Part shown: piece after piece, positions 34,228 through 35,094 of the stretch | Position numbering within the stretch: position 1 is the first letter of the stretch | Layout of the letters: each line of letters starts with the position of its first letter | DNA from: an uncultured Spirochaetales bacterium | GTDB taxonomy: Bacteria > Spirochaetota > Spirochaetia > Sphaerochaetales > Sphaerochaetaceae | Length of the DNA stretch: 35,094 nt | Direction of reading: 5' to 3' | NCBI GenBank assembly: GCA_949299185.1 | Contig: CASFZR010000016.1 | Span: 1 to 35,094 of the forward strand | Program-made: the position numbers and the translations under genes | Notes under the pieces: model-generated | Told to the model about the DNA's origin: nothing | What the model saw: the letters and a program-made list of their open reading frames with translations, nothing else | The model's database searches: none

Positions 34228-34323
34228 GCTTGCAGATATATTATTCCTGCTAATATTCCAGGCTGTCACGCCCGTATATATACACAGAAACAAACATCAC
34301 CAACACACAGTGCATTATGTGGA

Positions 34324-35094
34324 CTATGCCCTCTTCACACCCTCAAGGGCATGGATGAGCGAGACCATCATCTCATGGTGCGGCACCGGCACTCCAAGCT
34401 CATGCGCCTTCGCGACCACCGCCCCGCTTATCGTGTCCACCTCCGTCCTCCTGCCGTTCCTTATGTCCATCATTATCGAGGTATAGCCCCCCTTGTTGCC
34501 CTCGCTGGTCCGCCGCACCTTGGCTATCACCTTCTCCTCGTCGAACCCAAGCCCCATGGCAGCAGCAACGGCTACTGCCTCCTTTATGAGGTGAACGCAG
34601 ACAGAGAAGGCATGACCATCCTGCGATACGTAGTGCATGTCGCACTGCAGCACCGCGGTGAGCGCCGAGAGCGACACGTTCGTCATCAGCTTGTCCCAGA
34701 TCAGCTGCTGGATGTTCCCGTGTATCCTCACGTCGAACCCGCAGGAGTCGAACGACTCCTTCACCCTCCCGAGGAACGGGTCATCCGCCCCGTCGAGCCT
34801 GCCTATGTTCGTCACACCCTCCCCGCCGTGGTGGACATGCCCCAATGACAACACGGACCCATTGTCCTCCGTGGTCCCTATTATGATATGGGACGGATCC
34901 GCGAAGGCCGAGAGCACCCTCTCATGCCCAGCCCCGTTCTGCAGCGTCATCAGGTAGGTATCGGGGCCGATGGCGCCCCGCACGTTCTCAAGGGCAGAGA
35001 CGGAGTACAGCGCCTTCGTGAAGAGGATCACCAGGTCGGCCGTCCCGGCCGCGGAGGCATCGGTGCCGGCGGAGGGATGGAACGTCCTCTCCTC
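34324..35094 (-). CDS. ketopantoate reductase-like (ApbA/PanE) protein, 5' end outside window
   Basis: The visible 256 residues are the C-terminal five-sixths of a PanE/ApbA-type NADPH-dependent 2-oxo acid reductase; the NADP-binding glycine motif lies beyond the window. The frame runs open to 35094, reading TADLVILFTKA, so the internal GTG at 35031 is not the start. Conserved residues are the Asn of LQNGAG, the Lys and Asn of WDKLMTNVSLSAL, and the Glu of RTEVDTISG, which in KPR bind substrate or act in catalysis. It may be panE itself or a paralogue acting on another keto acid. GC content appears clearly higher (about 60% by eye) than the neighbouring operon. It is 239 bp upstream of aldolase 2, on the same strand. 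Confidence 0.88.
   Translation of the reverse strand, partial: EERTFHPSAGTDASAAGTADLVILFTKALYSVSALENVRGAIGPDTYLMTLQNGAGHERVLSAFADPSHIIIGTTEDNGSVLSLGHVHHGGEGVTNIGRLDGADDPFLGRVKESFDSCGFDVRIHGNIQQLIWDKLMTNVSLSALTAVLQCDMHYVSQDGHAFSVCVHLIKEAVAVAAAMGLGFDEEKVIAKVRRTSEGNKGGYTSIMMDIRNGRRTEVDTISGAVVAKAHELGVPVPHHEMMVSLIHALEGVKRA

Noticed and set aside
34300..34323. Terminator after the ketopantoate reductase-like gene
   Set aside because: I found no convincing stem followed by a T run in the 239-bp gap, only a short TATA-rich palindrome.

Overview
The window looks like chromosomal DNA of a fermentative, probably gut-associated bacterium, most likely a spirochaete of the Sphaerochaetaceae type. This assignment is an inference from three things: the gene style, the substrate-binding proteins whose signal peptides end in a Cys-less FA/GGS site, and the mix of an ABC sugar importer, a TctABC carboxylate importer and rubredoxin-type oxygen defence. 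GC content is near 50% by eye, apart from a richer last 0.8 kb. Almost every gene is on the minus strand. The exceptions are the amylosucrase and one ATPase.

Region 1 (1-11985) is one long minus-strand transcription/translation operon. It starts at a good sigma-70 promoter (11956-11985) and runs rpmG, tRNA-Trp, secE, nusG, rplK, rplA, rplJ, rplL, rpoB, rpoC, rpsL (cut by the window edge). Hairpins sit in the nusG-rplK, rplL-rpoB and rpoC-rpsL gaps.

Region 2 (12001-14911) holds a MATE exporter that may be read from an almost leaderless mRNA. Beside it is a two-gene redox operon: a rubredoxin/rubrerythrin-like protein and a ferredoxin with a rubredoxin-like tail. An AT-rich Fur/PerR-like site precedes this operon.

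Region 3 (14990-22852) is a sucrose-type module. It has a binding protein and two permeases of an ABC sugar importer (no ATPase gene present), a phosphoesterase, a LacI-family repressor, a divergent intracellular amylosucrase (GH13_4) and a fructokinase. Three palindromes with the LacI core AANCGNTT lie in the two promoter regions. The picture is import of sucrose, conversion to alpha-glucan (or glucose) plus fructose, and phosphorylation of the fructose.

Region 4 (22853-24470) is a 445-bp gene-free, AT-rich stretch followed by a plus-strand AAA_14/DUF4143 ATPase.

Region 5 (24489-35094) is a minus-strand gene train: aldolase 2, aldolase 1, tctC, tctB, tctA, D-2-hydroxyacid dehydrogenase, AEC carrier and a second MATE protein. 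It is driven from a promoter at 34164-34191 with two LacI-type operators. Both aldolases are fusions of two complete HpcH/HpaI domains, and all four active sites look intact. This carboxylate-import and aldol-cleavage operon is the most novel-looking system here. A ketopantoate-reductase-like gene lies upstream and runs off the window.
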